Of a stretch of 9,451 bases of DNA, positions 6,291 to 9,451 are shown piece by piece. The DNA lies in the NCBI GenBank assembly GCA_023417165.1, contig JAEZGD010000228.1, positions 1 through 9,451 on the forward strand, in the 5' to 3' direction. Below the pieces are notes generated by a model. It had not been told where the DNA came from. It searched no databases and saw nothing but the letters and a program-made list of their open reading frames with translations. Position numbers and translations under genes: made by a program. Each line of letters starts with the position of its first letter. Within the stretch, counting starts at the first letter, position 1. Origin of the DNA: Planctomycetota bacterium (GTDB taxonomy: Bacteria; Planctomycetota; Planctomycetia; Pirellulales; Pirellulaceae).

Positions 6291-6986
6291 CTACGACAGA
6301 TCAAACAGCAGCACTTCGGCGTCGGTGCTGGCTTGCAAGGTGACCTGCGGTTCCTCGCGATAGGCGGCGGCATCGCCAGCGCTCAGCGCGTGACCATTCG
6401 CATCCACGGTGCCGCGCATGACTTGCAACCAACCGTAACGACCCGTTGGCAGGTCATAGGTCAGTTGCGCGCCAGGCGTAACTTTCGCTTGCAACAGCCG
6501 CGCATCTTGATGGATTCGCAAGCTGCCGTCTTGGCCATCGGGCGAAGCGACCACGGTCCACGCGTTCGCAGGCGATTGACTGAAATCGCGCTGCTCGTAT
6601 TCGGGCGTCAGGCCCTTCTCGTCGGGAAAGAGCCAGATTTGCAGCAAATGCACCGACTGATCGGGCGACGGATTGAATTCGCTGTGCGTGATGCCGCTGC
6701 CAGCCGACATGCGTTGCCACTCGCCGGCGCGAATGATGCTGCCATTGCCCATGCTGTCGCGATGCTGTAGCTCGCCTGACAGGATGCAGGTCAAGATTTC
6801 CATATCGCGGTGCGGATGTTCGCCGAACCCCTGCCCCGCCGCGACGCGGTCTTCGTTAATCACACGTAGCGCACGAAAGTGCATGTGATGGGGATCGCGA
6901 TACTCGCTGAACGAAAACGTGTGATAGGTGTCGAGCCAGCCATGGTTGAGATGGCCGCGCTCCGCGCTCAGACGAAGGGTAATCAT
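6291..6986 (-). CDS. Pirin family bicupin, YhhW-type (putative quercetin 2,3-dioxygenase)
   Basis: A 231-residue protein, the same length as E. coli YhhW. Two cupin domains are expected. The N-terminal one begins with LSAERGHLNHGWLDTYHTFSF (6-26) and carries the metal motif GEHPHRDMEI (55-64) and GSGITHSEFN (96-105). The ligands His57, His59, His101 and Glu103 fall exactly where the YhhW/pirin metal site has them, so iron or another divalent metal should bind. The second cupin (about 150-231) lacks such a site, as is usual for the bacterial type. Members can cleave quercetin in vitro, but the physiological substrate is generally unknown. GGAG lies six bases before the ATG, fixing the start. 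It lies downstream of flotillin on the same strand after a 120-base gap containing a strong hairpin, so co-transcription is possible but uncertain. Confidence 0.93.
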   Translation of the reverse strand: MITLRLSAERGHLNHGWLDTYHTFSFSEYRDPHHMHFRALRVINEDRVAAGQGFGEHPHRDMEILTCILSGELQHRDSMGNGSIIRAGEWQRMSAGSGITHSEFNPSPDQSVHLLQIWLFPDEKGLTPEYEQRDFSQSPANAWTVVASPDGQDGSLRIHQDARLLQAKVTPGAQLTYDLPTGRYGWLQVMRGTVDANGHALSAGDAAAYREEPQVTLQASTDAEVLLFDLS

Positions 6987-6992
6987 GATGCA

Positions 6993-6996
6993 CTCC
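6993..6996 (-). promoter_or_regulatory. Shine-Dalgarno of the pirin gene
   Basis: On the minus strand GGAG lies six bases ahead of the ATG at 6986. Its first two bases form the end of the inverted-repeat arm ACCAACGG (6995-7002), so it may be partly masked when the leader folds. Confidence 0.75.
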
Positions 6997-7088
6997 GTTG
7001 GTTGAACAATCGTTTTGCCACTGCGTGAGGGGCGTTAGCGAACGTAGGACGAAGCATCGCTTCGTCCTACATCGCTTGTTACCAACGG
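6995..7088 (-). repeat. Nested inverted repeats in the flotillin-pirin gap
   Basis: Outer arms: plus-strand CCGTTGGT (6995-7002) and ACCAACGG (7081-7088) are exact reverse complements. Inside lies the 12-bp hairpin at 7044-7070, extended by AGCGA (7037-7041) with TCGCT (7072-7076). The unit could be a leader structure or a small palindromic element of 94 bases. I see no target-site duplication. Confidence 0.5.
7044..7070. repeat. Perfect 12-bp hairpin with 3-base loop
   Basis: GTAGGACGAAGC (7044-7055), loop ATC, GCTTCGTCCTAC (7059-7070). The arms match perfectly. It lies 37 bases past the flotillin stop on the minus strand. No T-run follows, so it is not a canonical intrinsic terminator. It could still protect the flotillin 3' end, attenuate readthrough into the pirin gene, or be a REP-like palindromic repeat. 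Confidence 0.8.
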
Positions 7089-7106
7089 GGGTGAATCGCC
7101 GGGCGG

Positions 7107-8723
7107 TTACGCGCCGACGGTTTGGCCGTTGGATTCCTGCCCATTCGCATCAATCGTATGCGGCGTGTCATCTTCGCTGAACTTGATCAGCGATTCTGGC
7201 AACTCAATGCCGCCGATATCTTTCATCACTTGCATCATCGGAGGCAAGGTCTTGGCCATGCCGCTGATGAAGTCGGCCGTGTTGTTGCGGCCGTTGGCGC
7301 CGCCGTTCTCCCACACCACGATCTTGTCGAACTTGATGTTCGAGATCGCGCGGGCGGAAGCGTCGGCCAGGTTGTCGAGGTGTTCGAGCATTAGCAGCTT
7401 GAAGGCCTGATCCGAGCCACCGCACGCTTCGACGATCCGCTGCAAACCTTCGCCCTTCTTGGCCAGGATTTCGTACTGACCGCGAGCTTCGGCTTCCAAC
7501 TTGGCGTAAATGGCGTCGGCTTCGGCGCGAGCTTCAATGCGGCGCTTGTCGGCTTCCGCTTCGGCTTCGACGACGGTGCGCGCCTTCTGAGCCTTTGCCG
7601 GAGCTTCAAGCTTCGCACGCTGTTCGGCTTCGACACGCTGGGCTTCGGCGATGGCCGCTTTGGCCAGCGCGATGTTCTGCGCTTCGAGAACCGCTGCTTC
7701 CGCTTGCTTCTTGCGGCTTTCGCCCAATTGATAGGCTTCGGCGCGCTTGACCGACAGTTCGGCTTGCGACTGCGCGACCTTGGCTTGCGATTGGTTTTCG
7801 CCTTCGATCGCCACGGCGTCGGCCTGGGCGACTTGCACACGCATTTGCTGTTCGGCCGCTTTCACCTGCGCTTCGCGTTCGAACGCCGCCTGCTTCTCGG
7901 CGATGGTTTGTTCTTTTTCGAGCGCCGCCAGGCGAACCGCTTGCTCGCGTTCGGCTTCGCGGGTACCGATCGCCTGCTCTTTGCGAGCGCTGGCGACTTG
8001 GATCGAGCGATCGCGCTCGGCGCCGGCGACCTTCGTTTCGCCCATGCGCTCGTTTTCGGCCACGTCACCGCGCGCCTGTTGAATGGCGAGCGAAGCGGCC
8101 TTCTGACCGATGGCGTCGATATATCCCGACTCGTCGGTGATGTCGGTGATATTCACGTTGATCAGTTGCAGACCGATCTTCTTGAGCTCGGGCTCGAGCG
8201 AGTGCTGGATGTGATCGAGGAACTTCTCGCGGTCGCGGGTGATTTCTTCGATGCCCATCGACGCGATCACTTGGCGCAGCTGGCCAAAGATCATTTCTTC
8301 TGCCTGCTTGCGGATCTCGCTGGTGCTAAGGCCCAGCAAGCGGATCGCCGCGTTCTCCATCACTTCGGGCTTGGTGTCGATGGCGACGGTGAACACGCTC
8401 GGCACGTTGACGCGAATGTTCTCGCTCGACAGCGCGCCGCGCAGCGGGATTTCGATTTGGACCGGCTCCAGACTCAGGAACGCGTGCTTTTGCAAAAATG
8501 GCCAGACAAACGCCGCACCGCCATGCACGGTCTTGCGGCCATGCTTCAGGAACGCACCATAGATGACCAGCACGCGGTTGCTGGGGCAGGTCTTCAGGCT
8601 GGCTTTGATCAGCACTAAAAAGCCGAAGATAACGATGAGGACTGCGCCAACGATAAGACCCCACCAGCCAAAGCTGACGATCGTTTGCAGCAGGTCGCCT
8701 ACGAGGAGAGGATAGCTGGACAT
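7107..8723 (-). CDS. Flotillin family protein (SPFH domain, FloT/YqiK type)
   Basis: This 538-residue protein scaffolds membrane microdomains and, in other bacteria, affects fluidity and assembly of membrane complexes. A transmembrane helix at about 20-39 is followed by the flotillin-typical TCPSNRVLVIYG (45-56). The SPFH/Band-7 domain spans roughly 45-225, with VPSVFTVAI, ITRDREKFLDHIQ and GLQLINVNITDITDE. Residues about 222-418 form a long Ala/Glu/Gln/Lys-rich coiled coil with the EA-repeat pattern. The C-terminal oligomerisation region includes LLMLEHLDNLADASARAISN and FDKIVVWENGG, ending in a polar tail. The frame extends to a GTG at 8777, but AAAGGGA before the ATG at 8723 and the family-like N-terminus favour 8723. 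The upstream NfeD-like gene is its usual partner. The EA repeats make the DNA repetitive (GCTTCGGC on the plus strand). Confidence 0.95.
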   Translation of the reverse strand: MSSYPLLVGDLLQTIVSFGWWGLIVGAVLIVIFGFLVLIKASLKTCPSNRVLVIYGAFLKHGRKTVHGGAAFVWPFLQKHAFLSLEPVQIEIPLRGALSSENIRVNVPSVFTVAIDTKPEVMENAAIRLLGLSTSEIRKQAEEMIFGQLRQVIASMGIEEITRDREKFLDHIQHSLEPELKKIGLQLINVNITDITDESGYIDAIGQKAASLAIQQARGDVAENERMGETKVAGAERDRSIQVASARKEQAIGTREAEREQAVRLAALEKEQTIAEKQAAFEREAQVKAAEQQMRVQVAQADAVAIEGENQSQAKVAQSQAELSVKRAEAYQLGESRKKQAEAAVLEAQNIALAKAAIAEAQRVEAEQRAKLEAPAKAQKARTVVEAEAEADKRRIEARAEADAIYAKLEAEARGQYEILAKKGEGLQRIVEACGGSDQAFKLLMLEHLDNLADASARAISNIKFDKIVVWENGGANGRNNTADFISGMAKTLPPMMQVMKDIGGIELPESLIKFSEDDTPHTIDANGQESNGQTVGA

Positions 8724-8729
8724 GGTCGT

Positions 8730-8736
8730 TCCCTTT
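8730..8736 (-). promoter_or_regulatory. Shine-Dalgarno of the flotillin gene
   Basis: AAAGGGA on the minus strand lies six bases before the ATG at 8723. It selects this start over the GTG at 8777, whose extra 18 residues overlap the intergenic hairpin and look non-native. Confidence 0.6.
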
Positions 8737-8758
8737 GCGAAAAGTCGATGCGGCGGAA

Positions 8759-8775
8759 GGGGACAAGGCGTCCCC
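8759..8775. repeat. Hairpin in the NfeD-flotillin gap (6-bp stem)
   Basis: GGGGAC (8759-8764), loop AAGGC, GTCCCC (8770-8775). It is a perfect, very GC-rich stem in the flotillin 5' leader, 22 bases upstream of the Shine-Dalgarno on the minus strand. Confidence 0.6.
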
Positions 8776-8796
8776 ACCTGGCAAGCGATACTGCGG

Positions 8797-8811
8797 CGCG
8801 AGGCGCTCGCG
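8797..8811. repeat. Hairpin just after the NfeD-like stop (6-bp stem)
   Basis: CGCGAG (8797-8802), loop GCG, CTCGCG (8806-8811). On the minus strand it begins two bases after the NfeD-like stop codon. It has no T-tract, so it is more likely an mRNA processing or stability element than a full terminator. Confidence 0.55.
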
Positions 8812-8812
8812 G

Positions 8813-9451
8813 TTAGTGGGCAGTTTCAGTGAACTTCGATGCGGACGGCGCGGCAGCGTCGACGGGTTCAACCGCCAACGTGTCGCCGTCAACAACTCCG
8901 GTCACGACAACCTTAGCTCCCACTACAAGCTTGTCAGAATAGGGGGTAATCGCCTGGAACTCTTCCAACCGTCCTTGCACGACCACATGTACCTTGCCAG
9001 TGCCAGTATTGGCGGCTGGCACAGTTAGATAGATCGTGCCGACTTCGCCGATAGCGCGCTGGATTTGCAAGGTGCTATCGCGCGCCATTTTCAGGATTGC
9101 CCGCATGATCGCGTGCACGCCATAAAAGGCCACCAAGCCAGCCACCATGGCGGTCGAGAACTGCAGCGAAGGAGACGCGCCTGCCGATTGCATCGCCATG
9201 CCAAACAGGCCGAAGAAGGTCAGCCCCGCCGTAATCGTGCGGAACGAGACCATGCTCCACAGCCATTCCAGGCCAAAATGGCCCGGAGGCGCGATGTCAC
9301 TCACATCGACTCCGCCATCGCTAACATCGCCTAGATCGCCAATATCGATGTCGGCATCGACATCGATGCCCAGATCGAACATGCCCAGCAGCGTCAGCAC
9401 GAACTGAAAAACCAGCACGGTGCCGCCGATCACGGCACACAACATAAAGAG
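8813..9451 (-). CDS. NfeD-like membrane protein with C-terminal OB-like domain (probably 5' partial)
   Basis: At least 210 residues from the ATG at 9445. The frame stays open to the window edge, and with the first helix starting right at that Met, a start a few codons further out is likely. Hydrophobic helices lie at about 2-23, 68-86 and 96-118. Between helix 1 and 2 is an unusual Asp/Gly-rich stretch (24-50) with many Asp residues, probably extracytoplasmic or loop. Residues about 130-195 match the NfeD soluble barrel: GEVGTIYL, GKVHVVVQGRLEEFQAIT, then VVGAKVVVTGVVDGDTLAVEPV. NfeD proteins are encoded next to flotillins (YuaF with FloT/YuaG in Bacillus subtilis) and are thought to assist them in membrane microdomains. 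It precedes the flotillin gene by 89 bases on the same strand, a likely operon. The promoter is outside the window. No serine protease domain is present, so it is the short type. Confidence 0.88.
   Translation of the reverse strand, partial: LFMLCAVIGGTVLVFQFVLTLLGMFDLGIDVDADIDIGDLGDVSDGGVDVSDIAPPGHFGLEWLWSMVSFRTITAGLTFFGLFGMAMQSAGASPSLQFSTAMVAGLVAFYGVHAIMRAILKMARDSTLQIQRAIGEVGTIYLTVPAANTGTGKVHVVVQGRLEEFQAITPYSDKLVVGAKVVVTGVVDGDTLAVEPVDAAAPSASKFTETAH

Noticed and set aside
6279..6770. Plus-strand 163-codon frame opposite the pirin gene
   Set aside because: It is antisense to a complete YhhW-type bicupin and shows no domain.
7044..7070. Intrinsic terminator for flotillin
   Set aside because: The stem is strong, but no T-tract follows on either strand, so I call it a hairpin/repeat only.
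7490..8080. CRISPR-like or tandem-repeat array, from the recurring GCTTCGGC
   Set aside because: Spacing is irregular and always in codon phase; it is explained by the Ala-Glu repeats of the flotillin coiled coil.
7704..8618. Plus-strand open frame of 304 codons opposite flotillin
   Set aside because: It is a shadow of the EA-rich coiled-coil codons; the peptide is a Leu/Phe/Arg/Gly-rich artefact with no motif.

Overview
The window looks like a piece of a Planctomycetota chromosome, probably of the Pirellulales type. This is inferred from protein style rather than from a marker gene. The clues are GC-rich codons, a secreted STN/secretin-like protein with an N-terminal signal peptide, an MnmA whose N-terminus and long insert resemble planctomycete forms, a flotillin paired with a three-helix NfeD-type protein, and a COG1033-type RND exporter. 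No rRNA, tRNA, transposase, integrase, phage gene or CRISPR array is visible. The gene content is mostly housekeeping and envelope functions.

Left part, plus strand (1-3309). The C-terminal half of an RND/MMPL exporter runs in from the left edge. A 378-residue exported STN/secretin-like protein follows, with a very strong ribosome binding site. A YegS/DgkB-type lipid kinase comes next. Gaps of 57 and 82 bases allow one transcript, and all three products concern the envelope. The kinase meets a minus-strand PA2169/DUF2383 four-helix-bundle gene tail to tail, with stop codons overlapping by four bases.

Middle part (3774-6290). A 277-base non-coding gap rich in inverted repeats separates the DUF2383 gene from a divergent VOC (glyoxalase-fold) gene. 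That gene converges on mnmA, the tRNA-U34 2-thiouridylase, on the minus strand. Divergent from mnmA is a short secreted proline-rich protein of unknown function, which converges on the next minus-strand gene.

Right part, minus strand (6291-9451). Reading leftwards from the right edge, the order is NfeD-like membrane protein, flotillin, then a YhhW-type pirin (bicupin). The first two form the classic NfeD/flotillin membrane-microdomain pair. The two intergenic gaps here hold clear hairpins. The one before the pirin gene is the most notable non-coding structure in the window: a perfect 12-bp hairpin nested inside an 8-bp inverted repeat whose proximal arm runs into the pirin Shine-Dalgarno sequence.

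I do not see a clearly new multi-gene system. The items most worth a second look are the pirin leader structure, the hairpins in the NfeD-flotillin gap, the minimal STN/secretin-like protein and the palindrome-rich gap at 3774-4050.
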